Below, piece by piece: positions 9,250-19,589 of a stretch of 64,000 nucleotides of DNA; position 1 is the stretch's first letter, and each line of letters starts with the position of its first letter. The translations under genes and the position numbers were made by a program. This DNA is from Bacteroidota bacterium (GTDB lineage: Bacteria > Bacteroidota > Bacteroidia > UKL13-3). The notes under the pieces are model-generated. The model had not been told where the DNA came from and ran no database searches. It saw nothing but the letters and a program-made list of their open reading frames with translations. Location of the stretch: contig JAIXWW010000020.1 of the NCBI GenBank assembly GCA_027491085.1, forward strand, positions 1 through 64,000. The letters are read 5' to 3'.

Positions 9250-10329
9250 TTATTTTATTTTAAATACATATCCTAAATATGGATATGGAACAAATTCTTC
9301 ACGATTTACAGTAGTATAATTTGAAGAATTGTAATCATATTGCTCAAAACTACTGGTATAAGTATTTCCCATTAATCCAAAATCGAAACAATTAGATTTC
9401 CCTGGAATTCTGAAAGAAACACTAAAAAATCGTTTATCTGAATCTTTCAAAAAGAAATTGTCTGTCATAATGTATAAATTATTGTTAAGCTTCGCCATAC
9501 CGCTTACCGATAAACCAAGGCCATTTAAGTTGCTACTATTGTTATTTAAGGAATTTGCAGCTCTATAATCACCTTGGCCTGCGCTAACAGTTAAATTATT
9601 TTCCTTATTCCTAATGGTAACTCCTCCGCTTAATAATCCAAAGTAATTACTTCTATTATTATTTGAAATGGCACTTCCGTATGTATAAAACATATTATAG
9701 GCAGCACCAATTTTTATGTTTTCTGTAATTTCAAATTGGGTTCTTAGGTTTATATTTCCAAAACCACCAACGAATAAATATAAAAATCCACCCCCAATTG
9801 AAAGGTTGTTAGTAATACCATAATCCAAACCATTGTATAAAACCCAAATGTTTTGGTAATACATTTCATTTTTTTTCAGTCCATTGTAATTGTTGCTAAA
9901 TGAATATTTATATGAATTAATTAACGGGACAAAGTTTCGATTTTTGGTTTTGTCATAATTTGATGAACCGCCAAATTTTACAATATTTAAATTGTTTGGA
10001 TTTCTTGAATCGTAATATTCCTCTTGAGGTTTTTGCGGAGGAGTATTATTTATTTGGTTTGTTTCATTTTCGTTTATTTTTCTAATATTGGCTACGTTTA
10101 TTTGCAGTATGGTTATAATGCCCGCTAAATCGGTTTTTAACTTAACCTCAACTAAGCTCATTTCTAATAGTTTACCCTTTAAAATGGTTCCATCTTTTAA
10201 AGTAACCTCTACCTTATTAATGGTATCTGAAAATGAAAGGTTATCATTCTTTTTTAAAGTGTTATCAGCATGAATAAGCTTGGTTCCCAAAAGAAAGCAA
10301 ATTATTAAAATGACGAGTTTAATGTTCAT
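9250..10329 (-). CDS. Predicted outer-membrane/periplasmic protein (paralogue of 8249..9214)
   Basis: N-terminal DGTILKGKLLEMSLVEVKLKTDLAGIITI and YNGLDYGITNNLSIGGG align with the neighbouring ORF. Confidence 0.7.
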   Translation of the reverse strand: MNIKLVILIICFLLGTKLIHADNTLKKNDNLSFSDTINKVEVTLKDGTILKGKLLEMSLVEVKLKTDLAGIITILQINVANIRKINENETNQINNTPPQKPQEEYYDSRNPNNLNIVKFGGSSNYDKTKNRNFVPLINSYKYSFSNNYNGLKKNEMYYQNIWVLYNGLDYGITNNLSIGGGFLYLFVGGFGNINLRTQFEITENIKIGAAYNMFYTYGSAISNNNRSNYFGLLSGGVTIRNKENNLTVSAGQGDYRAANSLNNNSSNLNGLGLSVSGMAKLNNNLYIMTDNFFLKDSDKRFFSVSFRIPGKSNCFDFGLMGNTYTSSFEQYDYNSSNYTTVNREEFVPYPYLGYVFKIK

Positions 10330-10461
10330 ATTCTTATATATTTATTTTAAATGTTGAATGGTCTTAATTCTCAATTTTAATTGAAAATAAATTGAAAACC
10401 AAAATCTATTTATTTTTATGCCAATGTCTCAAGTTAAATTTATTCCAGAGTATTTTGGTTT

Positions 10462-11571
10462 TTATAATTTAGAGTTATAACCAAAAGATATTCCAACTCT
10501 AAAGCCATCACTGTTTGGGATGGTTGCCCAAGTGTTAATTGGAATGTTTAGTTTGCCACTTTTCACTGTTTTACCAAATGCTATTACTATGGCACCAGTT
10601 AATTCTAAATCACCCCTGCTATCCAACCTTTTTTCAAGTTTATAGTCAGTAATTTTCATGGCGTCCAAATCTTTTTTACTGTAAAATTTGCCATTATAAT
10701 CAGCACCTTCCATTTTATTTAATATGCCCACTGTTGGCCCGAATGCTATTTCCCAACCATTTTTATTATTTCTGAAACCATTTAAAAAAGTTAGACTTGG
10801 AATAATTAATTGTTGGTCTACACCCGTAATCATTGGTAAAAACTCAAATAAAGCTTGGTAATTACCTTCGTTTAAATATTGTTTTTCAAATTGATAACCA
10901 AATTGAAACATGGCAGGGTTAGCATTGTAACCTCCATCTTGCTTACTTTTTCTTAATACTTCGTTTTCTTTTCCTACTAAATAAGTATAGCCAAATCGAG
11001 GACCTTCAAGGTTAATTCTGTTTTTATTGGGGTTATTTAGAGCATTTTCATAATCAAAGCGTTTGGTAAGTTTAGCCACCAAATCTTCGTTATTAGTAAG
11101 TCCAAACATTTTGTGAGCAGTAATTTTGATCATAGATTGAACCTCATTTGGTAAGTTGTTAAATTCCTCAATGGTGGTTTTTTCAATATTTTGTTTTTGA
11201 ACATTTATGAGCCTTAAAGTTATTAGAATATTTTGATTGATAAGTTCCACGCTTCCCGTAATCATATAATCTGTTTGAATAACTTTTGCTACTTCAAGCA
11301 AACACATTTTTCCATAACAATTATTTACATTAAGTTTATTTTTTTCAATTAAATAATTTACATCGTAGCGGTCTGTAACGTCAAAAGTATCCAGTTTTTC
11401 AATTTCAGTTCTTAGTATATTTCCTAATTGCTGAGCATCCGTTTCAAGTCCTTTGCTATCTACATTTAAAATAGTAACTGTTGGTTTTACTTTTTGAGCA
11501 TTTGCCATAATTACATTGCCTAATAACAAGAATAAAAGTGCTAATTTGTTTAAGTTAATTAAGTGTTTCAT
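10462..11571 (-). CDS. CsgG-like N-terminal domain protein with predicted outer-membrane C-terminal region
   Basis: Start reset to MKHLINLNKLALLFLLLGNVIMANAQ (signal peptide). PTVTILNVDSKGLETDAQQLGNILRTEIEKLDTFDVTDRYDVNYL...DYMITGSVELINQNILITLRLINV resembles CsgG/TolB-N-like proteins. Confidence 0.65.
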   Translation of the reverse strand: MKHLINLNKLALLFLLLGNVIMANAQKVKPTVTILNVDSKGLETDAQQLGNILRTEIEKLDTFDVTDRYDVNYLIEKNKLNVNNCYGKMCLLEVAKVIQTDYMITGSVELINQNILITLRLINVQKQNIEKTTIEEFNNLPNEVQSMIKITAHKMFGLTNNEDLVAKLTKRFDYENALNNPNKNRINLEGPRFGYTYLVGKENEVLRKSKQDGGYNANPAMFQFGYQFEKQYLNEGNYQALFEFLPMITGVDQQLIIPSLTFLNGFRNNKNGWEIAFGPTVGILNKMEGADYNGKFYSKKDLDAMKITDYKLEKRLDSRGDLELTGAIVIAFGKTVKSGKLNIPINTWATIPNSDGFRVGISFGYNSKL

Positions 11572-11794
11572 AATAGTTTTTGTGTTAATTTTATGGCACA
11601 AAACACTTATTATTTTCAATTTAAAAATAATTGATAGAAAGGCCATATTCTTTAAGGGATAGTATAAAACACTAAAATTTTGTTTTAAGTTAGCTTTTGA
11701 ACAGTTTTTAGTGAATTTTGCAATGAAAAATTTAAGTATTTGCATATTTTGCAAAAAAATAATGGCAAAAAATGCTGTTTTAACTAAAAAAATA

Positions 11795-12793
11795 ATGAGT
11801 AAAGAAGGAACTAATTCAATTCAAGAACAATTTATAAGCAAATTAAAAACGGCTATTCCAGCAAACGAAAACTTGGTTCAAAGCATTGCTGATACATTAA
11901 ACTTAAGTTTAGATAGTGCCTACAGGCGCATTAGATGCGAGAAACTGTTTGATATTGACGAAGTAGCTATTTTATGTAAAACCTATAAAGTTAGGTTTGA
12001 TGATGACGTAAATACATTGGCTAATGGAGCCAACTTTAATTTTAATTTATTAGAAAACAGTAAAGAGAAATTTAGGCAATGGTTACAAAGCATTTTAGAA
12101 AACCTCAAACAAATTAGCTCACGCCCAGAGAATACTATTATTTACTCTGCAGATGATGTTCCTATTTGGCATCATTTCAATGATGAGTATTTAATAAAGT
12201 TCAAAATATTTTATTGGCTTAAAACAATATTGGCCGATCCTGATTTTGTAGATAAAAATTTTGATGCTGACTTAATTTCAAACGATTTAGTACAAATGGC
12301 AAAAGATGTTGCTTTTTATTACAATCAAACCACTTCCATTGAAATTTGGACAGAAGATACTTTTAACTCAACCCTTAAACAAGTAGAGTATTTTTGGGGT
12401 AGTGGATTTTTTAAAACCAAAGAAGATGCAATTAATGTATGTAACTCTATTTACCATGAGTTAAATATTTTACAAAAAATATGTGCTAATAGTAGTAAAT
12501 CAGAAAATGGAAAACCTAATTTTACCATGTATCATAGCGAGGTAATGGTGGGTAATAACAGTATCGTTGCTACTATTGGTCAAACTAAAATTTCGTATGT
12601 GAGTTATAACACATTTAATATGATGACCACTACAAACGATAAATTTGTGCACGAAGCAGAGCAATGGCTTAAAAATCTAATCAAAAAGTCAATATTAATA
12701 AGTGGAGTAGGAGAGAAGCAGCGTAATCAATTTTTCAGGAAATTAACTCAACGCCTCGATAAATTGAAACATGAAATAGAAGCCGAAATGTAA
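11795..12793 (+). CDS. Bacteroidota helix-turn-helix regulator with large C-terminal effector region
   Basis: NLVQSIADTLNLSLDSAYRRIRCEKLFDIDEVAILCKTYKVRFDD HTH. Start reset to MSKEGTNSIQEQF; ORF track begins at 11711. Confidence 0.65.
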   Translation: MSKEGTNSIQEQFISKLKTAIPANENLVQSIADTLNLSLDSAYRRIRCEKLFDIDEVAILCKTYKVRFDDDVNTLANGANFNFNLLENSKEKFRQWLQSILENLKQISSRPENTIIYSADDVPIWHHFNDEYLIKFKIFYWLKTILADPDFVDKNFDADLISNDLVQMAKDVAFYYNQTTSIEIWTEDTFNSTLKQVEYFWGSGFFKTKEDAINVCNSIYHELNILQKICANSSKSENGKPNFTMYHSEVMVGNNSIVATIGQTKISYVSYNTFNMMTTTNDKFVHEAEQWLKNLIKKSILISGVGEKQRNQFFRKLTQRLDKLKHEIEAEM

Positions 12794-12919
12794 ATTTTAA
12801 ACCTATTCGATACACTCAAAATATATTTAGGCAACAGAATTATACAGTTTTACATAATTGGTATAAAATAAATTTAATAATTACTTGACATTGCAAGCAT
12901 AAAGACTAATTTCGTTAAT

Positions 12920-13819
12920 ATGATTTTGAGTAGTTCGATAGTACAATATTTGCAGTATGTGGAGTTCGAAAAAAAACAAGCTAAACATACACTTATTAAC
13001 TACAAGGTAGACTTAACTCAATTTGAAAATTACGTCACTCAAATTTATCAAATTAACCATATTGGACAGGTAACTCATTTTCATATAAAAAGCTGGTTGG
13101 TACATCAAATAAATGAAGGTTTAAAAAATCGTTCTGTAGCCCGTAAAATTTCAACTTTAAAGTCGTTTTACAATTTCTTATTGCGCGAGCAATTAGTTAC
13201 TATTAATCCACTTAATAAAGTTCAGGCACCAAAAGTTGAAAAACGCTTACCTGAGTTTGTTGAACAAAATGCCATGGAAAATTTATTTGATGGAAATATA
13301 GATGATGAGCATTTTGAAAACACTTTTGAAGGTTTAAGAGACAAATTGATGGTTAATTTATTTTATGCTACAGGTATTCGCTTGTCTGAGTTGCAAAATA
13401 TTGAAAACCCAAACATTGATTTTTATAAAAAACAAATAAAAGTATTAGGAAAACGAAATAAAGAACGCATTATACCTTTAACAAACGAGGTAATTGAGCT
13501 AATAAAACAATATAATAACCAAAAAATAGCAAATGGTTTAGTTAGCAATTATTTGTTATTAACCAATAAAGGCGAGCCTTTATACGCCAAATTAATTTAT
13601 ACCACAGTAAAAAAATATTTAAGTAAAGTAACTACCTTGTCTAAGAGAAGTCCGCATGTGTTACGCCACACCTATGCTACTCATTTATTAAATCAAGGTG
13701 CCGATTTAAACGCAATAAAAGAACTATTAGGTCACTCAAGTCTGGCAGCTACTCAAGTATATACTCATAACAGTATTCAACAATTAAAAGAAGTGTATAA
13801 AAAACACCCTAGGAAATAG
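12920..13819 (+). CDS. xerC: Tyrosine recombinase XerC/XerD
   Basis: 299 aa; catalytic TGIRLSEL, SPHVLRHTYATHLLNQGADLNAIKELLGHSSLAATQVYTH. Confidence 0.93.
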   Translation: MILSSSIVQYLQYVEFEKKQAKHTLINYKVDLTQFENYVTQIYQINHIGQVTHFHIKSWLVHQINEGLKNRSVARKISTLKSFYNFLLREQLVTINPLNKVQAPKVEKRLPEFVEQNAMENLFDGNIDDEHFENTFEGLRDKLMVNLFYATGIRLSELQNIENPNIDFYKKQIKVLGKRNKERIIPLTNEVIELIKQYNNQKIANGLVSNYLLLTNKGEPLYAKLIYTTVKKYLSKVTTLSKRSPHVLRHTYATHLLNQGADLNAIKELLGHSSLAATQVYTHNSIQQLKEVYKKHPRK

Positions 13820-13857
13820 ATAAAATAAATTGTAACAATTAAAAAACAATCTAAATT

Positions 13858-14160
13858 ATGAAAGTTAACATTCAATCAATCCATTTTGACGCAGACATTA
13901 AACTACTTGATTTTATTACAAAAAAAGTAGAAAAAGCAAAAACCTTTTACGAGGGAATAGATAACGCAATGGTATATTTACGATTAGAAAAAGATGCACA
14001 TGGCGAAAATAAAGTAGTGGAGGTGAAATTAAATATGGCCGGTCACGAGGTTTTTGCAAAAGAACACAGCAATACTTTTGAATCAGCAGTTGATTTGGTA
14101 ATAGATAAAATAAAAGCTCAAGTAAAAAAACATAAGGAAAAACTTCAAGATAAAGTATAA
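13858..14160 (+). CDS. hpf: Ribosome hibernation promoting factor (HPF/RaiA family)
   Basis: 100 aa, MKVNIQSIHFDADIKLLDFITKKVEKAKTFY...EVKLNMAGHEVFAKEHSNTFESAVDLVIDKIKAQVKKHKEK. Confidence 0.92.
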   Translation: MKVNIQSIHFDADIKLLDFITKKVEKAKTFYEGIDNAMVYLRLEKDAHGENKVVEVKLNMAGHEVFAKEHSNTFESAVDLVIDKIKAQVKKHKEKLQDKV

Positions 14161-14190
14161 GATAATTAACTAAATAGAAAAATAATTAAG

Positions 14191-14220
14191 ACCAGCACCT
14201 AAAAATGCTGGTTTTTTTGT
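14191..14220 (+). terminator. Rho-independent terminator after hpf
   Basis: ACCAGCA cctaaaaa TGCTGGT followed by TTTTTTTG. Confidence 0.8.
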
Positions 14221-14331
14221 TTAATAAATATATCTTGCAACCGCAAAAAAAGGGAAATAGTATTATTGAAAAACAAATAACCTTGTAATTCAATACTTAC
14301 TGAGAATAAATAAAAATAATTTAAAAAATAA

Positions 14332-14362
14332 TTTGCATTTCTCATTAATACCACTACTTTTG
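14332..14362 (+). promoter_or_regulatory. Bacteroidota-type promoter of the tRNA/tuf cluster
   Basis: TTTG (14332-14335), 19-nt spacer, TACTTTTG (14355-14362); matches the TTTG-N19-TAnnTTTG consensus. Confidence 0.8.
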
Positions 14363-14450
14363 CAGTCCGAAAAACAAATCGGAGTTCTTAAAAAAGTTAG
14401 TGATATTTGATTGTCAAAATAAAATAAACCATATTTTATTAAAGATATAA

Positions 14451-14523
14451 GCCACTTTAGCTCAGCTGGTAGAGCAACTGATTTGTAATCAGTAGGTCGC
14501 TGGTTCGATTCCGGCAAGTGGCT
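14451..14523 (+). tRNA. tRNA-Thr (TGT)
   Basis: Cloverleaf GCCACTT...AAGTGGC-T; anticodon stem ACTGA TTTGTAA TCAGT; T-loop GGTTCGATTCC. CCA not encoded. Confidence 0.97.
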
Positions 14524-14552
14524 CAATTATTATTGTAGTAATGCAGTAATAA

Positions 14553-14633
14553 GGGGAGATACCAGAGCGGCCAAATGGGACGGACTGTAAATCCGTTGAG
14601 AAATCTACGAAGGTTCGAATCCTTCTCTCCCCA
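14553..14633 (+). tRNA. tRNA-Tyr (GTA)
   Basis: GGGGAGA...TCTCCCC-A; anticodon loop CTGTAAA; long variable arm as in class II tRNA. Confidence 0.97.
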
Positions 14634-14645
14634 CAAATATTATAA

Positions 14646-14718
14646 GCGAGAGTAGCTCAGTTGGTAGAGCGACAGCCTTCCAAGCTGTAGGTCGCGGGTT
14701 CGAGCCTCGTCTCTCGCT
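14646..14718 (+). tRNA. tRNA-Gly (TCC)
   Basis: GCGAGAG...CTCTCGC-T; anticodon loop CTTCCAA. Confidence 0.97.
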
Positions 14719-14914
14719 CAATTTGAAAATTGTTTTGCCGAATGATATCGATAAGTAAAACAATTTTTTTCATTTATTGGCAGTTGTAACTGCTGGGAAA
14801 TGTAAAGTTTTTTAAAGTAGCTTTTGAAGTTATTTTATATGTTAAAAAGAGAGTTAAAATGAGTTTTACCTTAAGGTGAAACAAATATAGAACTACAACA
14901 TAATAACAAAACAA

Positions 14915-14986
<72 letters not shown>

Positions 14987-15057
14987 CAAAAAAAATAATA
15001 GCTCCCTAGGGGGCTTTTGGTGTATTTAAAAACAATAAAAATTAATAAATAAATAAA

Positions 15058-16245
15058 ATGGCTAAAGAAAAATTTGACCGCAGTAAACCCCATGTAAATA
15101 TTGGAACTATTGGTCACGTAGATCACGGTAAAACAACATTAACTGCAGCAATTACAAAAGTATTATCTGATGCAGGTTTATCAGAAGCTCGCTCTTTCGA
15201 TTCAATCGATTCAGCTCCAGAAGAAAAAGAACGTGGTATTACAATTAATACCGCTCACGTTGAATATTCAACAGCTAACCGTCACTACGCTCACGTAGAT
15301 TGTCCAGGTCACGCGGATTATGTTAAGAACATGGTTACGGGTGCTGCACAAATGGATGGTGCTATCCTAGTGGTTGCATCTACAGATGGTCCTATGCCTC
15401 AAACTCGCGAACATATTTTATTAGCTCGTCAGGTAGGTGTACCTCGTATCGTTGTATTCATGAATAAAGTGGATATGGTTGATGATGCTGAGTTATTAGA
15501 AATCGTAGAAATGGAAATCCGTGATTTATTAGATAAATACGAATTCCCTGGTCAAGAAATTCCAGTTATCCAAGGTTCTGCTTTAGGTGGATTAAACGGT
15601 GACGCTAAATGGGTTGCTAAGATCATGGAATTAATGGATGCAGTTGATTCATACATCCCAGTTCCTCCACGTTTAACTGAATTACCTTTCTTAATGCCAG
15701 TTGAAGATGTGTTCTCAATTACAGGTCGTGGTACAGTTGCTACAGGTCGTATTGAGCGTGGTATCATTAACTCAAGTGAAGGTGTTGAAATTATCGGTTT
15801 AGGTGCTGAAAAATTAACTTCTACTGTTACTGGTGTTGAAATGTTCCGTAAAATATTAGATAGAGGTGAAGCTGGTGATAACGTAGGTTTATTGTTACGT
15901 GGTGTTGAAAAAGAAGCTATCCGTAGAGGTATGGTTATTTGCAAGCCAGGTTCAGTAACTCCACACACTGAATTCAAAGCTGAAATCTATGTATTGTCGA
16001 AAGACGAAGGTGGACGTCACACTCCATTCTTTAACAAATACCGTCCTCAATTCTACTTCCGTACTACAGACGTAACAGGTGAAGTAGTATTGCCAGAAGG
16101 AATGGAAATGATTATGCCAGGTGATAACGTTACTATTACTGTTAAATTAATCAATCCAATTGCTATGGAGAAAAACTTACGTTTTGCGATCCGTGAAGGT
16201 GGTAGAACAGTAGGTGCTGGTCAGGTAACTGAAATTTTAAAATAA
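15058..16245 (+). CDS. tuf: Elongation factor Tu
   Basis: 395 aa; [49 protein letters not shown]. Confidence 0.99.
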   Translation: MAKEKFDRSKPHVNIGTIGHVDHGKTTLTAAITKVLSDAGLSEARSFDSIDSAPEEKERGITINTAHVEYSTANRHYAHVDCPGHADYVKNMVTGAAQMDGAILVVASTDGPMPQTREHILLARQVGVPRIVVFMNKVDMVDDAELLEIVEMEIRDLLDKYEFPGQEIPVIQGSALGGLNGDAKWVAKIMELMDAVDSYIPVPPRLTELPFLMPVEDVFSITGRGTVATGRIERGIINSSEGVEIIGLGAEKLTSTVTGVEMFRKILDRGEAGDNVGLLLRGVEKEAIRRGMVICKPGSVTPHTEFKAEIYVLSKDEGGRHTPFFNKYRPQFYFRTTDVTGEVVLPEGMEMIMPGDNVTITVKLINPIAMEKNLRFAIREGGRTVGAGQVTEILK

Positions 16246-16265
16246 TTTTAATAAATAAAGATACT

Positions 16266-16297
16266 AAATGTTGGTTAAGGCAACTTAGCCAACATTT
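16266..16297 (+). other. Intergenic hairpin downstream of tuf with GCAA loop
   Basis: AAATGTTGG-T-TAAG [GCAA] CTTA-G-CCAACATTT; continuous 14-bp stem (one T:G wobble), no following T-run. Confidence 0.7.
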
Positions 16298-16309
16298 GGT
16301 GTCTAAATT

Positions 16310-16380
16310 AGGAGTGTAGTTCAAGGGTAGAATGTCGGTCTCCAAAACCGCTGATGGGAGTTCGAATCTCTCCACTCCTG
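16310..16380 (+). tRNA. tRNA-Trp (CCA)
   Basis: AGGAGTG...CACTCCT-G; anticodon loop CTCCAAA. Confidence 0.97.
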
Positions 16381-16427
16381 CAAAAAAATAAGAGTTTAAC
16401 AAGCTAACTTGTAAAGCTCATCAAACT

Positions 16428-16622
16428 ATGAATAAAATTAAAGAATACGTAAAATTATCATACGATGAATTAATGAATAAGGTAACTTGGCCTACTTGGG
16501 GTGAGTTGCAAGAAAGTACTATCATAGTTATGATTGCTGCCTTATTAATTGCATTTATAATATTCATTATGGATTTAATTAGCAATGGTGGTTTAGGATT
16601 TTTTTACCAAATATTTAAGTAA
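16428..16622 (+). CDS. secE: Preprotein translocase subunit SecE
   Basis: 64 aa, ELMNKVTWPTWGELQESTIIVMIAALLIAFIIFIMD; position between tuf/trnW and nusG. Confidence 0.95.
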   Translation: MNKIKEYVKLSYDELMNKVTWPTWGELQESTIIVMIAALLIAFIIFIMDLISNGGLGFFYQIFK

Positions 16623-16635
16623 TTAAATCGAGAAA

Positions 16636-17178
16636 ATGATACAAGAACAATTTAAGTGGTATGTGGCCAGAGCAATTACCGGACAAGAAAAAAAGGTAAA
16701 AGCGCAAATTGAAGTTGAGCTCGAAAGAGCAGGTTTGAGTGTTCATGTACCTCAAATTTTAATACCTACTGAAAAAGTTTATACTGTAAAAAATGGTAAA
16801 AAAATAGCAAAAGAAAAAGCTTACTTACCGGGTTATATATTAATTCAAGCAGAATTAGTAGGCGAAGTTGGTCATACCATTGATTCTGTTAATGGTATTG
16901 TAGGTTTTTTAGGTGGTAAATCTACGCCAGTTCCTTTGCGTCAGTCAGAAGTTGCTCGTATTTTGGGTAATGTTGATGCAATTGGTGAGCAAGGTGAAGT
17001 AATGGATGAACCATTTATAGTTGGTGAAACAGTTAAAGTAATTGATGGTCCTTTTAGTGGATTTGATGGATTGATTGAAGAAGTAAGTGAAGAGAAGAAA
17101 AAGCTAAAAGTGATGGTAAAAATATTTGGCAGAAGAACTCCTTTAGAGTTAAATTTCGTTCAAGTAGAAAAAGAATAA
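16636..17178 (+). CDS. nusG: Transcription termination/antitermination protein NusG
   Basis: KWYVARAITGQEKKVKAQIE...YLPGYILIQ...VKVIDGPFSGFDGLIEEV (NGN and KOW domains). Confidence 0.97.
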   Translation: MIQEQFKWYVARAITGQEKKVKAQIEVELERAGLSVHVPQILIPTEKVYTVKNGKKIAKEKAYLPGYILIQAELVGEVGHTIDSVNGIVGFLGGKSTPVPLRQSEVARILGNVDAIGEQGEVMDEPFIVGETVKVIDGPFSGFDGLIEEVSEEKKKLKVMVKIFGRRTPLELNFVQVEKE

Positions 17179-17273
17179 AAGAATAATTATATTTAATTTT
17201 TATAGTATTTAATGCTGCTTTCCACTGATTAAATATTTAAGGATTGGATAGGTATTATATATAAATAAATAAA

Positions 17274-17717
17274 ATGGCTAAAGAATTAACAGGATTTGTA
17301 AAATTGCAGGTAAAAGGCGGTAGCGCTAACCCTGCACCACCAATTGGACCAGCTTTAGGTTCGAAAGGTATAAATATCATGGAGTTTTGCAAGCAATTTA
17401 ATGCTCGTACCCAAGATAAAGCTGGTAAAATATTACCAGTAGTAATTTCAGTATACAGTGACAAGTCATTCGACTTCATTATTAAAACACCACCAGTAGC
17501 CTCTCAACTGCTGGAAGCTGCAAAAATCAAATCTGGTTCAGCTGAATCTAACCGTAAGAAAGTTGGTTCAGTAACTTGGGACCAAGTTCGCGATATTGCA
17601 GCTGATAAAATGCAAGATATGAACTGCTTTAAAGTAGAATCAGCCATGAAAATGGTAGCAGGTTCAGCTCGCTCTATGGGTATTACTGTTACGGGTGATA
17701 GTCCATTTCAAAATTAA
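17274..17717 (+). CDS. rplK: 50S ribosomal protein L11
   Basis: [40 protein letters not shown]; terminal ARSMGITV. Confidence 0.98.
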   Translation: MAKELTGFVKLQVKGGSANPAPPIGPALGSKGINIMEFCKQFNARTQDKAGKILPVVISVYSDKSFDFIIKTPPVASQLLEAAKIKSGSAESNRKKVGSVTWDQVRDIAADKMQDMNCFKVESAMKMVAGSARSMGITVTGDSPFQN

Positions 17718-17735
17718 TTTTTAGATTGTAAAACA

Positions 17736-18434
17736 ATGGCAAGGATCAGCAAAAAAAGAAAAGAAGTACTCAAGAAAATTGAGGCAAACAAAAACTACAC
17801 TTTGTCTGATGCATCTAAATTGGTGAAAGATATTTCTTACACTAAGTTTGATTCATCGGTTGATATTGATGTACGCTTGGGAGTTGACCCTAAAAAAGCC
17901 AATCAAATGGTTCGTGGTGTGGTAAGTTTGCCACATGGTACCGGTAAAGATGTTCGTGTTTTAGCATTAGTTACTCCTGATAAGGAAGCTGAAGCTCGCG
18001 AAGCTGGTGCAGACCATGTAGGTTTGGATGAATTTATCCAAAAGATTGAGCAAGGATGGGTTGACATTGATATCATTGTAACAATGCCTGCGGTAATGGC
18101 TAAATTAGGTAAATTAGGTAAAATTTTAGGACCTCGTAACTTAATGCCAAATCCTAAATCAGGAACAGTTACTATGGAAATTGGTAAAACTGTAAGAGAA
18201 GTAAAAGCTGGTAAAATTGATTTTAAAGTAGATAAAGAAGGAGCAATCCATACATCTATTGGTAAAACTTCAATGGAACCACAAAAATTATTCGAAAATG
18301 CAGTTGAATTAATTCAAACTATTAATAAGCTAAAACCATCAGCAGCTAAAGGTACTTACTTAAAAGGCGTAAGCTTAAGTAGTACAATGAGCCCTGGTAT
18401 TTCAGTAGATACAAAATCAATTCCTGGCATTTAA
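17736..18434 (+). CDS. rplA: 50S ribosomal protein L1
   Basis: [20 protein letters not shown]...[22 protein letters not shown]. Confidence 0.98.
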   Translation: MARISKKRKEVLKKIEANKNYTLSDASKLVKDISYTKFDSSVDIDVRLGVDPKKANQMVRGVVSLPHGTGKDVRVLALVTPDKEAEAREAGADHVGLDEFIQKIEQGWVDIDIIVTMPAVMAKLGKLGKILGPRNLMPNPKSGTVTMEIGKTVREVKAGKIDFKVDKEGAIHTSIGKTSMEPQKLFENAVELIQTINKLKPSAAKGTYLKGVSLSSTMSPGISVDTKSIPGI

Positions 18435-18454
18435 AATTTAATAAAACAACAGTT

Positions 18455-18979
18455 ATGACAAAACACGAAAAAAATGAAGTGATAGATAACTTGGCTGGTT
18501 TATTTAACGAGTACAAGAATGTTTATGTAACTAATGTAGCCAGTTTAAATGCAAAACAAACTAGCTTACTACGTGGCGAGCTTTTCAAAGCAGGTATTAC
18601 CATGCAAATGGCAAAAAATACTTTGATTGAAAAAGCTATGGAACGTAGTGGAAGAGATTTTGGTAATTTAGGTGAAACTTTAGTAGGAAATACAGCATTA
18701 ATGTTCTGTCACGATATGAAAGAACCTGCAAAGGCTATCAAATCGTTCCGTAAAAAGACAGAAATACCTTACTTAAAAGGTGCTGCTATTGATGCTGATA
18801 TATTTATTGGCGATAACCAATTAGATACTTTAATGGCTCTTAAAACTAAAAATGAGCTTATTGGAGAAATCATTGGAATGTTACAAAGCCCAGCTCAAAA
18901 TGTTATTAGTGCATTACAAGCTTCAGGTGGAGGTAAAATTGCAGGCTTAGTAAAAACGTTATCTGAGCGTCCTGAATAA
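18455..18979 (+). CDS. rplJ: 50S ribosomal protein L10
   Basis: 174 aa; MTKHEKNEVIDNLAGLFNEYKNVYVTNVASLNAKQTSLLRGELFKAGITMQMAKNTLIEKA; between rplA and rplL. Confidence 0.96.
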   Translation: MTKHEKNEVIDNLAGLFNEYKNVYVTNVASLNAKQTSLLRGELFKAGITMQMAKNTLIEKAMERSGRDFGNLGETLVGNTALMFCHDMKEPAKAIKSFRKKTEIPYLKGAAIDADIFIGDNQLDTLMALKTKNELIGEIIGMLQSPAQNVISALQASGGGKIAGLVKTLSERPE

Positions 18980-19032
18980 TTCAGATAAAACAAATTCATT
19001 AATTTAAAAAAACAAAAATAAAAAATACAATC

Positions 19033-19404
19033 ATGGCAGATTTAAAAGCGTTCGCAGAACAATTAGTTAACCTTACAGTAAAAGACGTTAACGAATTAGC
19101 AAAAATTTTAAAAGACGAGTACGGCATTGAGCCTGCTGCTGCAGCTGTTGCTGTTGCTGCTGCTCCTGCTGCTGCTGAAGCAGCTGCTGAACAAACATCT
19201 TTCAACGTTATATTGAAAAGTGCTGGTGCAGCTAAATTAAACGTAGTTAAAGTTGTTAAAGACTTAACTGGTTTAGGTTTAAAAGAAGCTAAAGAATTAG
19301 TTGATGGTGCACCAAAACCAATTAAAGAAGGTGTAGACAAAACTGAAGCTGAAAGCTTAAAAGCTAAGCTTGAAGAAGCTGGTGCTGAAGTTGAAGTAAA
19401 ATAA
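19033..19404 (+). CDS. rplL: 50S ribosomal protein L7/L12
   Basis: Ala-rich hinge; [45 protein letters not shown]. Confidence 0.98.
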   Translation: MADLKAFAEQLVNLTVKDVNELAKILKDEYGIEPAAAAVAVAAAPAAAEAAAEQTSFNVILKSAGAAKLNVVKVVKDLTGLGLKEAKELVDGAPKPIKEGVDKTEAESLKAKLEEAGAEVEVK

Positions 19405-19428
19405 TTGCTTATAGCAAAATAAGCAGGC

Positions 19429-19456
19429 TTGACCCCGGCAATTTGCCGCGGGTCAA
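19429..19456 (+). other. Strong hairpin in the rplL-rpoB gap (candidate attenuator or RNA-processing site)
   Basis: TTGACCC CGGCAA t TTGCCG c GGGTCAA; 13-bp stem with a single bulge, GC-rich in an AT-rich genome, no immediate T-run. Confidence 0.7.
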
Positions 19457-19589
19457 TTCTGCATTATAAAAAAGCTACTTTTCTAGTTTTTTTATTGTCG
19501 TGATGAACGATTTTTTTTGGTTTTATTCAACCTTAAAATGAATAACACAGTAAATTGATAGCATTTTCAATTTAAAACCAAATATTACA

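Noticed and set aside
12920-13819. Tyrosine recombinase as a mobile-element integrase
   Set aside because: Sequence and context (followed by hpf, near tRNA/tuf) fit the housekeeping XerC/D; no att repeats or cargo genes were seen.
16163-16402. Minus-strand 79-aa ORF across tuf 3' end and tRNA-Trp
   Set aside because: Antisense to tuf and tRNA-Trp; VERFELPSAVLETDILPLNYTP is another antisense-tRNA translation.
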